64,000 nt of DNA from Actinomycetota bacterium. Its GTDB lineage: Bacteria > Actinomycetota > Actinomycetes > Propionibacteriales > Propionibacteriaceae. The stretch covers positions 1-64,000 of the forward strand of contig JAIUOS010000009.1 of NCBI GenBank assembly GCA_020161755.1. Direction: 5' to 3'. Below are positions 45,832 to 55,211 of the stretch, piece by piece; positions within the stretch are counted from its first letter, which is position 1, and each line of letters starts with the position of its first letter. Made by a program: the position numbers and the translations under genes. A model generated the notes under the pieces. The model did no database searches and was not told the origin of the DNA. It saw only the letters and a list, made by a program, of their open reading frames with translations.

Positions 45832-48402
45832 CTAGATGCTCAGCGCCGGGTGCAGCCGCGACATCGTCCACATCCGCTTGCGGGCGGACGCGATCGAGGT
45901 GGCCGCCAACGACACCACGAAGATAGCGGCAAGCACGACGACGCTCACCCAGAACCGGGTCTCGATGCCGCCGGTGATCGCCTCGCGCAGGCCGTTCACG
46001 ACGTAGGTCATCGGCATGAACGGGCTGATCGCCTGCAGGAACGACGGCGTCGTCTGGATCGGGTACGTGCCACCGGCGGACGCCAGCTGCACCATCAGCA
46101 GCACGATGATCACCACCTTGCCGACCGCCGAGCCGAGCGTCACCTGGAAGAACTGCTGGAGGGCGAAGAACGCGGCCGCGGCCAGCATCGCGATGCCGAA
46201 GGTGGCGAGCACGTTCTTCGGGTTGAGCCCGATCGCGAAGTGCATCACCGACAGCATGATCAGCACCTGGCCCAGCGACAGCACCAGGGCCGAGTTGAGC
46301 GAGCCCCACGCCATCCGGAACCCGTTGACCGACGTCATCAGCGCCCGGGTCTGGAGCGGACGCAGCAGCAGCCAGGTGATCAGCGCACCCACCCACAGGG
46401 CCAGCGGGATGAAGAACGGAGCGAACCCCTCGCCCCACGAGTCGGCCTCGTGGACGTGGCTGCTCGACAGGGTCACCGGCGTCGAGATGGCCTTGGCACG
46501 GTCGTGGCGGACGGACGCGGCGTCGTCCGGAATCGCGTCCGCGCCGTCGGCGAGCCTGGTGCCCAAAGTGGTGGAGCCGCGCTCGGCCCGGTCGAGCCCG
46601 GAGGCGAGCCCGGGGGTGTTCGCGGCGATCTCGGCGCTGCCCGAGCTGAGCTGCGAGGCGCCGTCCCGGGCGGTCGCCAGACCGTCGGCGAGGTCGGACG
46701 CACCCTGGCGCAGCGCCTTCGCACCGGCGACCAGCCCCTGCTCGGGGTCGGGGTTGTCGAAGCCGGCCACCAGTTGGCCGAGGCCCGACTGCAGCGCCGG
46801 GATGCCGGTGGTGGGGTCGGACGCGCCCGCGCTCATGGTGGTGAGGGCGCTGGCGAGGGTGTCCGCGCCCGCGGACAGCTGCGTGACCTGGGCGAGCGTG
46901 GCCGGGTCGGCCAGTTGTGTGGCCCCGGTGCTGAGCGTGGACGCCCCGGCGGCGAGTTGGGCCCGGGCGGCGTCGAGCGTGTCGAGCCCGGCGCCGAGCC
47001 GGCCGTCCGGGGTCAGGACGTCGTGGACGCCGGCCCAGCCGGCCGTCAGGGCGTCCGCACCGTCGGAGAGGTCGGACGCGCCGGCGTGCACCTGGGCGAT
47101 GCCGGCCTTCACCGAGTCGGCGCCGGCGGCGAGGGCGGTGGCGCGGGAGTGCGCGCTGCCGGTGGCCTTCCGCGCGGCGGCCAGGTAGGTGGTGGCCGTG
47201 GCGGTGTCGCCGTCGTCGAGCGCGGCCTGCGCCTTGGCCAGCAGCCCGTCGATGCCGTCGAGCCCGTCGGCGAGGTCGGACGCGCCCGTCGCGACGGCGG
47301 CCGCGCCCTGGCCGAGGGTCGAGCCGGCGGCCGTGGCGTCGGCGAGATCGGACGCGCCCGCGGCGACCTTGCCGGTGCCGACGGCCAGGCGCCCGTCGGA
47401 CGCGGTGGCGGCGGACGCCCCGTCCAGCCACTGCCGGGCACCGCTCCCCCAGCTTCCGGCTCCGGTCGCGTAGTCGGACGCACCCTGGGCGTAGCTGGTG
47501 GCGCCGTCGGCCAGGGCGGTGACCCCGCCGGCGAGCTGCTTGACCCCGGCGGCCAGCGCGGGAGCGCCGGTCGTCGGGTCGGCGACCTGGGCGAGGCCGG
47601 TCTGGAGGGCGGAGAGGTGGGCGGCGCCGGCGTCGAGCTGCTCGGCGCCGTGGGCGGCCGTGCTGACGCCGGTCACGTAGTCGCCGAGCTTGTCCTTCAA
47701 TGTACTACCGCCTGCACGCAGGTCGGAGGTGCCGGCGGCGAGCTTCGCCGCCCCGTCCGCCAGCTGCCGGGCGCCGACGTTCAGCCGGCCGGCGCCGTCC
47801 GCGGCCTCGGTGAGCCCGTCGGCCAGGGTGAACGCGCCGTCGGACGCCTTCGCAAAGCCGTCCCGCGCGTCCCCGACCCCGACCAGCAGGGTGTCCACCG
47901 CCTCGGTGCTCACCTTCTCGGCGACCGCTTCCCGCACCTGGAGCATCGCGGTGCGGCCCAGGGTGGAGGCGAGGAAGGAGTTGCTGTCGTCGTAGCTGAC
48001 CAGGATCCTGGCCGCCTCCGGGTGGCTGTCGCCGAGGGAGAGGATCGAGTCGGTGAAGCTCGCCGGGATCGTGACCGCGAAGTAGTACCGGCCGGCCTCG
48101 ACGCCCTGGGCCGCCGTCGCCGCGTCGACCTGCGCCCAGCCGACCGAGTCGTCCTCGACGAGTTCGTCGACGACGTCGCGTCCGTAGTGCTGGAGGGTCC
48201 CGTCGTCGTCGGTGGCCGCGACATCGGCGTTCACCAGCGCGACCGGGAGGTCGTTCATGCGGGTGGTCGGGTCCCAGAACGCCCACACGTACATCGCGCC
48301 GTAGAGCAGCGGGATCAGCAGCATCACCGCGATCGCCGCGCGGGTGATCGGCTGGCGCGAGAAGCGCTTGAGTTCGGTTCCGTGGGAGGTCCAGGCAAAC
48401 AT
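45832..48402 (-). CDS. YhgE/Pip-family membrane protein
   Basis: An 856-residue protein. One N-terminal helix (IAVMLLIPLLYGAMYVWAFW) precedes a large outer domain, and a C-terminal ABC-2-like block of about five helices completes it (from about residue 640). The outer domain contains many hendecad-like LxxGxxxLxxG repeats (ARQLADGAAKLAAGTSDLRAGG, and so on). Family members include the lactococcal phage receptor Pip and Bacillus YhgE/YueB, and the ABC-2 fold suggests an export role. The ATPase gene is directly upstream, so they may form one exporter. Confidence 0.9.
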   Translation of the reverse strand: MFAWTSHGTELKRFSRQPITRAAIAVMLLIPLLYGAMYVWAFWDPTTRMNDLPVALVNADVAATDDDGTLQHYGRDVVDELVEDDSVGWAQVDAATAAQGVEAGRYYFAVTIPASFTDSILSLGDSHPEAARILVSYDDSNSFLASTLGRTAMLQVREAVAEKVSTEAVDTLLVGVGDARDGFAKASDGAFTLADGLTEAADGAGRLNVGARQLADGAAKLAAGTSDLRAGGSTLKDKLGDYVTGVSTAAHGAEQLDAGAAHLSALQTGLAQVADPTTGAPALAAGVKQLAGGVTALADGATSYAQGASDYATGAGSWGSGARQWLDGASAATASDGRLAVGTGKVAAGASDLADATAAGSTLGQGAAAVATGASDLADGLDGIDGLLAKAQAALDDGDTATATTYLAAARKATGSAHSRATALAAGADSVKAGIAQVHAGASDLSDGADALTAGWAGVHDVLTPDGRLGAGLDTLDAARAQLAAGASTLSTGATQLADPATLAQVTQLSAGADTLASALTTMSAGASDPTTGIPALQSGLGQLVAGFDNPDPEQGLVAGAKALRQGASDLADGLATARDGASQLSSGSAEIAANTPGLASGLDRAERGSTTLGTRLADGADAIPDDAASVRHDRAKAISTPVTLSSSHVHEADSWGEGFAPFFIPLALWVGALITWLLLRPLQTRALMTSVNGFRMAWGSLNSALVLSLGQVLIMLSVMHFAIGLNPKNVLATFGIAMLAAAAFFALQQFFQVTLGSAVGKVVIIVLLMVQLASAGGTYPIQTTPSFLQAISPFMPMTYVVNGLREAITGGIETRFWVSVVVLAAIFVVSLAATSIASARKRMWTMSRLHPALSI

Positions 48403-48430
48403 GGGTTCTTCTTCGATCGTCGGGGTGTGC

Positions 48431-49171
48431 TCAGCCGAGGGTCGGCAGGGCGATGTGGTGGGGCGGCTCGTCCCAGCCGAGCCGGGAGAGCTCGGACGCG
48501 CTCGCCGCGGCGGCGATCACGGTGACGCCGAGGCGGCCGAGAGTGCGCAGCGACTCCCACACCAGCCGGCGGCCATCGGTGTCGTGCAGGGCGTCGATGT
48601 CGTCGACGACGACCAGTTCGGGTCGGCTGAGCAGGGCCAGGGCGAGGCGGAGCTGGAGGTTGGCCGCCTCGTCGAGCTCGTGGACGAGCTGGCGGGCGCG
48701 CGGCACGTCGTTGCGGCCGAACACGCCCGCGCAGAGGTCGGCGACCGCGGCGTCGTCCGGGGTGCGGACGACGCGGTACCACGGCGCCAGCCACGCCTGG
48801 CGCTCGCGGATCGTGGCGGCGACGGTGACTTCCTCGTCCAGGTCGTCGAGACCGTGGACGCCGACCGCGGTGCTGCGGCGCTGGACGCCGGCCGCCCGGC
48901 CGGGGAGCCTTCGTCCGAGGACGACGAGGTCGGAGCCGCGGTTGGGACGCATCCGGCCGACGAGGGTGAGCAGCAGCGAGGTCTTGCCCGCCCCTGCCCT
49001 GCCGGTGACCAGCGTGACCGTGCCGGGCGCGATGTCGAGGTCGACCGGCCCGTAGACCCGGCCACGCTTGCCGTCGAGCTGGAGGGTGCGGGCGAGCACC
49101 GCTCGGGTCGCCGGCACCTCCGGCGTCGGGTCGACCTCGGGCAGCGACGGGTCGGTCAGGGTTGCACTCAC
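48431..49171 (-). CDS. ABC transporter ATP-binding protein partnering YhgE
   Basis: A 246-residue ABC ATPase. Walker A is GRAGAGKTS, Walker B is LVVVDDIDALHD. The signature region is atypical (LRLALALLSRPE instead of LSGGQ), and the Glu after Walker B is replaced (VVDDID), so hydrolysis may be altered. The GTG at 49171 sits behind AGGAGG; the longer ORF reaching 49219 runs into the operator. It is the first gene of the operon with YhgE and TetR. Confidence 0.82.
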   Translation of the reverse strand: MSATLTDPSLPEVDPTPEVPATRAVLARTLQLDGKRGRVYGPVDLDIAPGTVTLVTGRAGAGKTSLLLTLVGRMRPNRGSDLVVLGRRLPGRAAGVQRRSTAVGVHGLDDLDEEVTVAATIRERQAWLAPWYRVVRTPDDAAVADLCAGVFGRNDVPRARQLVHELDEAANLQLRLALALLSRPELVVVDDIDALHDTDGRRLVWESLRTLGRLGVTVIAAAASASELSRLGWDEPPHHIALPTLG

Positions 49172-49208
49172 GGTTTTCCTCCTCGGGACACTTCGAGAGT
49201 AGTTGAAC

Positions 49209-49229
49209 TGACTGGTCATTACAAAATGA
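49209..49229. promoter_or_regulatory. TetR-type operator between divergent ABC and SDR genes
   Basis: TGACTGGTCA (49209-49218) is an inverted repeat of the kind bound by many actinobacterial TetR proteins. It overlaps TCATT-N4-AATGA (49216-49229). It lies between the divergent ABC gene (start 49171) and SDR gene (start 49252), so one repressor could control both. Confidence 0.55.
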
Positions 49230-49251
49230 TTCGACCCGCTAGTCTCCGGTC

Positions 49252-50016
49252 ATGCGCGCGTTGATCACTGGAGGCACGTCGGGACTCGGGGCGGCGTTCG
49301 CGCGCGCCCTGGCGGCACAGGGAAGCGACCTGGTCCTGGTCGCGCGGGACGAGGAGCGTCTGCACGCGGTCGCCGGGGAACTCGCGGCGGCGCACGGCGT
49401 CACCGTGGACGTGTTGCCCGCCGACCTGTCGGTGGCGGCGGACCTGGCCCGGGTCGCCGAGCGCGTCGAGAGCGCGGACGACCCGATCGACCTGCTGGTC
49501 AACAGCGCGGGCTTCGGCGTGCACCGCAAGCTGCTCGACCCCGACGTCGCCGGCCGCCGCTACGCCATCGACGTGATGTGTTACGCCGTCCTGGTGCTGT
49601 CGGGAGCGGCGGGACGCGCGATGCGCGCCCGGGGACACGGCCGGATCATCAACATCTCCTCGATCGCGAGCTGGACGCTCCAGGGCCACTACTCGGCGAT
49701 CAAGGGGTGGGTGCGCACGTACTCGGAGTGCCTGGCCAACGAGCTTCGCGGCACGGGCGTGACCGTGACCGTCGCCTGCCCGGGCTGGGTGCACACCGAG
49801 TTCCACGAGCGGGCGCACATCCGGACGAGCGCGATCCCGGCGTGGGTCTGGCAGGACGCCGATCCGGTCGTCGCCACGATCCTGGACGACGCCGCGAAGG
49901 GCCGCATCGTGAGCATCCCCGGCTGGGGCTGGAAGGCCATCCGCATCGGCCTGAAGCTCGCCCCGACCAGCGCCGTCCGCGCCGTCTCCCGCGCCCTCGT
50001 CCGCAGCCGGGACTGA
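49252..50016 (+). CDS. Short-chain dehydrogenase/reductase
   Basis: A 254-residue classical SDR. The cofactor loop is TGGTSGLGAAFARAL at the N-terminus (NADP preference suggested by VARDEERL). The catalytic set is NSAGFG, INISSIASW (Ser) and the Tyr/Lys in GHYSAIKGW. The substrate is unknown. Its neighbour is an alkyl-DHAP-synthase-like gene, and the next pathway step would be an alkyl/acyl-DHAP reductase, a role SDRs can fill; that link is inference. It is divergent from the ABC operon across the TetR-type operator. Confidence 0.85.
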   Translation: MRALITGGTSGLGAAFARALAAQGSDLVLVARDEERLHAVAGELAAAHGVTVDVLPADLSVAADLARVAERVESADDPIDLLVNSAGFGVHRKLLDPDVAGRRYAIDVMCYAVLVLSGAAGRAMRARGHGRIINISSIASWTLQGHYSAIKGWVRTYSECLANELRGTGVTVTVACPGWVHTEFHERAHIRTSAIPAWVWQDADPVVATILDDAAKGRIVSIPGWGWKAIRIGLKLAPTSAVRAVSRALVRSRD

Positions 50017-50184
50017 CCTGACGCCCTTCCACGCCGAACGCCACCGTTCCGGTCAAACGCCCCTGCCTGGGCGGTGGCATCCGACCGAAACAGTGGCGCT
50101 CGACCAAGAGGCGTCGGCTACGCTGCCTGAGCCTGCCCCGCCGGAACACCGACCCACGTCTCCGACCACCCAAGGACCGCACAG

Positions 50185-51951
50185 ATGGCTGACAAGACGC
50201 TCAACCGCGACACCTCGGAGCTCGACCCGGAGCTGTGGGGGCACCGCTGGGGGTACCGCGACACCCGGCTGATCGTGTTCCCCGACCAGTCGGTCGAGAT
50301 GACCGGCAGCCGCTACAACCTGTGCGGCTTCCAGATGCCGTTCCTGGTGCCGTTCGTGAGCAAGGAACTCGGCGTCACCTTCGACTTCTCCGCGCCCCGT
50401 CCGCTCACCGCGGAGCCGCGCGTCACGCCGGCCACCCGCAACGAGGGCTTCCTCGCCGCGCTGGCCGACACGCTCACCGCCGAACAGCTGAGCGACGAGG
50501 ACGCCGTCCGGCTGCTGCACAGCCATGGGCAGACCACCACCGAGGAGGTGTCGAGGGTCCTGTACGAGAACCTCGACCGCTGCGTCGACCTGGTGGTGTG
50601 GCCGGAGTCCGACGAGGACTGCCGGGCCCTGGTCACCCTCGCCGCCGAGCACGACGTCTGCCTGATCCCGTTCGGCGGCGGCACCAACGTGAGCAGTGCG
50701 TTGCTGGTGCCGGCGTCCGAGACCCGCATGGTGGTCTCCGTCGACACCCGCCGCATGAACCGCGTCCTCTCGATCAACCGCGCGACCATGACCGCGACCG
50801 TGCAGGCCGGCATCACCGGCTCGCAGCTGGAGGCGGAGCTGGCCACCCACGGCCTCACCTGCGGTCACGAACCCGACAGCTCCGAGCTCTCCACCCTGGG
50901 CGGCTGGATCGCCACCAACGCCAGCGGCATGAAGAAGAACCGGTACGGCAACATCGAGGACCTGGTCGAGAACGTCACCCTGGTCACCCCGGCCGGGCTG
51001 ATCGAGCAGAGCTACGCGACGCCACGGCAGGCGTCCGGGATCCAGCTCCAGAAGGCGCTGTTCGGCAGCGAGGGCAACCTCGGCCTGATCACCCGGGCGG
51101 TCATCCACGTCCACGCGCTGCCCGAGGTGAAGAAGTACGGCTCGGTGATCTTCCGCGACTGGCACACCGGCGTCGCGTTCATGGAGGCGCTCAACCGCAC
51201 CGGCACCCGTCCGGCCAGTATCCGGCTGGTCGACAACCTCCAGTTCCGGCTCGGGCAGTCGCTGAAGCCGCGTCCGACCCGCACGTCCAGCGTGAAGAGC
51301 AAGCTCGAGTCGACGATCGTCACCCGGGTGAAGGGCTTCGACACCCACACCATGGTCGCCGCGACGATCGTGTTCGAGGGCACGGCGGCCGAGGTCGCGA
51401 TGCAGGAGAAGGTGGTGGCCGAGGGCGCCGGACGCTTCGGCGGCATGCAGGGCGGCTCGTCGAACGGCGAGCGCGGCTACATGCTCACCTACGCGATCGC
51501 CTACCTGCGCGACTTCCTGGCCGACTACTACGTGATCGGCGAGACCTACGAGACCACGGTGCCGTGGGACCGCATCCACGACGTGTGCGACGCGGTCGCG
51601 CGGGTGGCCCGCTCCGAGCACGAACGGCTCGGGTTCCCCGGCAAGCCGTTCACCTCGCCGCGGATCACGCAGCTGTACCACTCCGGGGTCTGCATCTACT
51701 TCACCCACGGCCTGTCGCACCACGGCATCGAGGACGGGGACGCCAAGTTCGCCGAGATGGAGCGCAACATCCGCGCCGCGATCATGGACGCGGGCGGCTC
51801 GATCTCCCACCACCACGGGGTCGGCAAGCTGCGCCGCCATGTCGTCGGACGCGTCGCGTCCCCCGAGACCGTGGACGCGGTGAAGGCGCTGAAGCGTGCG
51901 GTCGACCCGCAGAACGTGTTCGGGGTGGGTAACAACATCTTCGCGGGGTGA
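50185..51951 (+). CDS. FAD-dependent alkyldihydroxyacetonephosphate synthase-like protein
   Basis: A 588-residue flavoprotein of the FAD_binding_4/VAO type. Very close to the eukaryotic ether-lipid enzyme AGPS in key places: PFGGGTNVSSALL, EPDSSELSTLGGWIATNASG with MKKNRYGNIEDLV, and the His-rich SISHHHGVGKLR (H542-H544) with a conserved Tyr near 505. AGPS swaps the acyl chain of acyl-DHAP for a fatty alcohol, forming the ether bond. The fatty-acyl reductase two genes downstream could supply the alcohol. Related FAD enzymes include D-lactate dehydrogenase-like proteins, but the MKKN/HHH motifs favour AGPS. A hairpin overlaps its stop codon. Confidence 0.85.
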   Translation: MADKTLNRDTSELDPELWGHRWGYRDTRLIVFPDQSVEMTGSRYNLCGFQMPFLVPFVSKELGVTFDFSAPRPLTAEPRVTPATRNEGFLAALADTLTAEQLSDEDAVRLLHSHGQTTTEEVSRVLYENLDRCVDLVVWPESDEDCRALVTLAAEHDVCLIPFGGGTNVSSALLVPASETRMVVSVDTRRMNRVLSINRATMTATVQAGITGSQLEAELATHGLTCGHEPDSSELSTLGGWIATNASGMKKNRYGNIEDLVENVTLVTPAGLIEQSYATPRQASGIQLQKALFGSEGNLGLITRAVIHVHALPEVKKYGSVIFRDWHTGVAFMEALNRTGTRPASIRLVDNLQFRLGQSLKPRPTRTSSVKSKLESTIVTRVKGFDTHTMVAATIVFEGTAAEVAMQEKVVAEGAGRFGGMQGGSSNGERGYMLTYAIAYLRDFLADYYVIGETYETTVPWDRIHDVCDAVARVARSEHERLGFPGKPFTSPRITQLYHSGVCIYFTHGLSHHGIEDGDAKFAEMERNIRAAIMDAGGSISHHHGVGKLRRHVVGRVASPETVDAVKALKRAVDPQNVFGVGNNIFAG

Positions 51952-51980
51952 AACGAAAGGGGACTGTCCCCTTTCGTTTC
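51950..51980 (+). terminator. Terminator of the AGPS-like gene
   Basis: A 15-base-pair perfect stem (GAAACGAAAGGGGAC) with a single-base loop, overlapping the stop codon. It separates this gene from the reductase operon. After it, TGACC-N9-GGTCA (52008-52026) is a weak candidate operator for that operon. Confidence 0.75.
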
Positions 51981-52080
51981 GCCGTACGCACCTGTAGGTA
52001 CCATTTCTGACCTGATCGGCCGGTCACGGCCGCCGAGTCATCGCTAGCGTGCAGAAAGAGCCAGACCTGAGGAGGCTGCA

Positions 52081-52920
52081 TTGACCCGGCCCGACGTCTC
52101 GACCGCCGAGCCCGCCAGCCCACCGGCCGGGTTCAGCGTGCACGAGTTCGCCCGGACGGCCCGGGGCAGCCACCGCGCAGAGCTCGACCTCGACGCCTAC
52201 GCGACCCGGCCGCTGGAGGCCGGCGCGCTCGAAATGGTCGCCCTGCTGGAGCGGCTCGAGCGGGGCGCCCTGAGCTACCTGCGCAGCGTCCTGGTCACCC
52301 CCACGCACAAGGACGCCCGGGTCACCGGGTTCCTGGTCACCTGGGCGTACGAGAAGTTCTGGGTGGCGGACGCCCTGGAGCTCATCGTCGCCGCCCACCC
52401 CGACTTCGTCCCCGCAACGGCGGACGCCCCGAAGCTGCGGGCGGCCCGCCACGCCCTCGCCGAGCGGCTGGAGCCGATCCGGGAGTCGGTGGTCGCCAAC
52501 TTGATCGGGGACGACGTCGTCGCCGTCCACTGCGCGGCGGGCGCGATCGACGAGTGGATCACCGCGACCGCCTACGAACGGCTCGCCGAGTTCACCGACC
52601 ACCCGGTCTTCGCCGCCACCATGACCCGCCTTCGGGACGTCAAGCGCCGCCACGACACCTACTTCACCGACGAGGCGCGGCGGCGACTGGCCGCCTCCCC
52701 CGCCGCGGGGCGCCTGGCCCGGCGCCGGCTGCGCCGGGCGTCCTGGCCGCTGGGGGCGGTGGACGAGCCGCCGCCGCTGGTGGCACGACTGCTCGGCGGG
52801 CTCGTGATCGCGTCCGACCTGGTCGACCTCGACGCGAGGGTGGACGCCCTCCCCGGACTGGCCGGGCTCGACCTGGTGACGACAGCGGCACAGGGGGCCA
52901 GGAAGGCGGCGGCCCGGTGA
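52081..52920 (+). CDS. Ferritin-like protein, degenerate diiron paralog
   Basis: A 279-residue helical protein from a TTG with AGGAGG upstream. It aligns end to end with the product of the third gene of the operon (55211-56014), sharing SYLRSVLVTPTHKD and NLIGDDVVAVH. In that partner the ligands E45, E77xxH80, E141, E171xxH174 form a full diiron set. Here the matching positions are E60, K92xxV95, E158, K188xxH191, so three of six ligands are lost. It is probably a non-catalytic or scaffold partner, or has changed chemistry. Coupled to the reductase gene by GTGA overlap. Confidence 0.75.
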   Translation: MTRPDVSTAEPASPPAGFSVHEFARTARGSHRAELDLDAYATRPLEAGALEMVALLERLERGALSYLRSVLVTPTHKDARVTGFLVTWAYEKFWVADALELIVAAHPDFVPATADAPKLRAARHALAERLEPIRESVVANLIGDDVVAVHCAAGAIDEWITATAYERLAEFTDHPVFAATMTRLRDVKRRHDTYFTDEARRRLAASPAAGRLARRRLRRASWPLGAVDEPPPLVARLLGGLVIASDLVDLDARVDALPGLAGLDLVTTAAQGARKAAAR

Positions 52921-55211
52921 GTGTCGACCTCGGTGATGCGAACATCCTCCTGACCGGGGGCACCGGCTTCGTGGGGCAGGCGATCCTCGAGCGCCTGCTC
53001 AGCAGCCACCCCGGCACCACGATCCGGGTGCTGGCCCGTCCCAAGGGGGCGGCCAGCGCGCAGTCGCGGGTGGAGAAGCTGCTCACCATGCCGGTGTTCT
53101 CGCGCTGGGTGGAGGCGGTCGGGCAGGACGAGGCGCAGCGCCAGTTCGCCGAGCGGGTGCAGGTGGTCGAGGGCGACCTCGGCGCGCTGGGCCCGCAGCC
53201 CGAACTCATCGACCTGGTGCTGCACAGCGCGTCCTCGGTGAACTTCGACGACCCGATCGACGCCGCGTTCGGCACCAACGTGACCGGGGTGTCGAAGCTC
53301 TACCAGGGGCTGCTGGACGCCGGCGCCGACCCGCACGTCGTGCACGTGTCGACCGCGTACGTGAACGCCGCCCGCAAGGGGCAGGTGCAGGAGGTCCGGG
53401 TCGAGCACGAGGTCGACTGGCGGGCCGAGGAGCAGGCCGCGCGGTCGGCACGGGTGCGGGTGGACGAGCTGTCCCGCAGCCCCGAGGTGCTGCGCCGCTT
53501 CCTCAAGCAGGCCCGCCTCGACGTCGGCAAGGTCGGCCCGAAGGCGGTCTCGGAGGCGGCGGAGGCCGCGCGCGTGGAGTGGGTGAAGGGCGAGCTGGTC
53601 GAGTACGGACGGGCGCGGGCCGAGAGCCTGGGCTGGACGGACGCGTACACGCTCACCAAGGCGCTGGCCGAGCGGCTGGCCGAGGAGCTGTGGCAGGGCG
53701 GCGGGCACCGGCTGTCGATCGTGCGGCCCTCGATCATCGAGAGCGCGCTTCGCCACCCCTACCCCGGCTGGATCGACGGCTTCAAGGTGGCCGACCCGCT
53801 GATCGTGGCGTACGGACGCGGCTACCTGCCCGAGTTCCCGGGCATCCCCGACAGCGTGCTGGACGTGGTGCCGGTCGACTTCGTGGTGAACGCGGTGCTG
53901 GCCGCGGCGGCGACGGCGGCGCCGCGCGACCGTGTCCGCTACTTCCACGTGGTGTCGGGCACGACCAACCCGCTGCCGATCCACCAGATGTACGAGAACA
54001 TCCGCAGCTTCTTCACCGCGCACCCGATCCCTGGCGCGGACGGGCCGACGGCGGTGCCGGCCTGGCAGTTCCCGGGCGGGATCCGGTTCGAGAGCGACCT
54101 GAAGCGCAAGGAGCTGACGGTGCGGCTGGGCGCGGCGACGCTGTCGCGGCTGCCGACGTCCCCGCGGTCGCGGGAGCTGGCGGACTCGCTGCACTCGGCG
54201 AAGTCGAAGCTGCGGTCGCTGCGGCGGTTCTCGGGGCTGTACCAGGCCTACGTGCAGAGCGAGGTGGTGTTCGACGACGCGGCCGCGCGGGAGCTGGACG
54301 CGCAGGTGTCCTCGGGGCCGGACGACGACCAGGGTTTCGACGTGACCGCGATCGACTGGAGCCACTACCTGCAGGACATCCACCTGCCCTCGATCACGAC
54401 GCTGCCGCGCTCGACCCCGTCCCGCAACGGACGGGTGCGGACGCCGAAGCCGCTGGCGCCGGGTGAGGACGTGCTGGCGGTGTTCGACCTGGAGGGGACG
54501 GTGCTGCACGCGAACCTCGTGCAGCAGTACCTGTGGCTGCGCGACGCCGAGCGCGACCTGACGTCGGGGCCGCGGGAGTTCACGAAGATCCTGGCGCTGC
54601 TCCCCCGCTACCTGGCGGCGGAGCGGCGGGACCGCAGCGAGTTCATCCGCAGTTTCCTGCGGCTGCACAAGGGCATGCGGGTGGCCGACGTGGAGCGGTA
54701 CGTCGCGGGGAGCGCCGGGCGCAAGCTGCACGCGCACCTGCTGGCGGACGCGCTGGCGCGGGTGGCCGAGCACCGTAGGGCCGGGCACCACACGGTGCTG
54801 GTGACGGGCGCGGTCGACCTGATGGCCGAGGTGGTGGCGCCGTACTTCGACGACGTGGTGGCCAGCGGCCTGCACGCGAAGGACGGGGTGTTGACCGGCT
54901 ACCTGGCGGCGCCGCCGATCGTGGGAGAGGCGCGGGCGGCCTGGTTGCAGCGCTACGCGGAGAGCAACGGCTACGACCTGGCGAAGTCGTACGGCTACGG
55001 CGACAGCCAGGCCGACACGTCCTGGCTGCGGCTGGTGGGCAACCCGGTGGCGGTGAACCCCGACCAGCGCCTGTACAGCTTCGCGCGCAGCAAGCACTGG
55101 GATGTGGTGGAGTGGAAGCGGACGGGCGTCCCCCGGGCCAGGCGGCACCTCCGTCCTCACGACGGCCCCGAGACCACCACCGAAACGACCCCTGAGGAGA
55201 GCGGACAGTAA
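52917..55211 (+). CDS. Fatty-acyl reductase (SDR/male-sterility type) fused to a HAD-IB hydrolase
   Basis: A 764-residue two-part enzyme. Residues 1-400: extended SDR of the fatty acyl-CoA reductase family, with TGGTGFVGQAIL near residue 13 and the catalytic YTLTK (Y244, K248). Residues 515-740: HAD-IB phosphatase-like domain with FDLEGT (D524; the usual second Asp is Glu526), VLVTGA and GYGDSQAD (D696, D700). The first half should reduce fatty acyl-CoA/ACP to aldehyde or alcohol; the second may remove a phosphate. The GTG start overlaps the upstream stop, and TAATG couples it to the next gene. Confidence 0.85.
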   Translation: MSVDLGDANILLTGGTGFVGQAILERLLSSHPGTTIRVLARPKGAASAQSRVEKLLTMPVFSRWVEAVGQDEAQRQFAERVQVVEGDLGALGPQPELIDLVLHSASSVNFDDPIDAAFGTNVTGVSKLYQGLLDAGADPHVVHVSTAYVNAARKGQVQEVRVEHEVDWRAEEQAARSARVRVDELSRSPEVLRRFLKQARLDVGKVGPKAVSEAAEAARVEWVKGELVEYGRARAESLGWTDAYTLTKALAERLAEELWQGGGHRLSIVRPSIIESALRHPYPGWIDGFKVADPLIVAYGRGYLPEFPGIPDSVLDVVPVDFVVNAVLAAAATAAPRDRVRYFHVVSGTTNPLPIHQMYENIRSFFTAHPIPGADGPTAVPAWQFPGGIRFESDLKRKELTVRLGAATLSRLPTSPRSRELADSLHSAKSKLRSLRRFSGLYQAYVQSEVVFDDAAARELDAQVSSGPDDDQGFDVTAIDWSHYLQDIHLPSITTLPRSTPSRNGRVRTPKPLAPGEDVLAVFDLEGTVLHANLVQQYLWLRDAERDLTSGPREFTKILALLPRYLAAERRDRSEFIRSFLRLHKGMRVADVERYVAGSAGRKLHAHLLADALARVAEHRRAGHHTVLVTGAVDLMAEVVAPYFDDVVASGLHAKDGVLTGYLAAPPIVGEARAAWLQRYAESNGYDLAKSYGYGDSQADTSWLRLVGNPVAVNPDQRLYSFARSKHWDVVEWKRTGVPRARRHLRPHDGPETTTETTPEESGQ

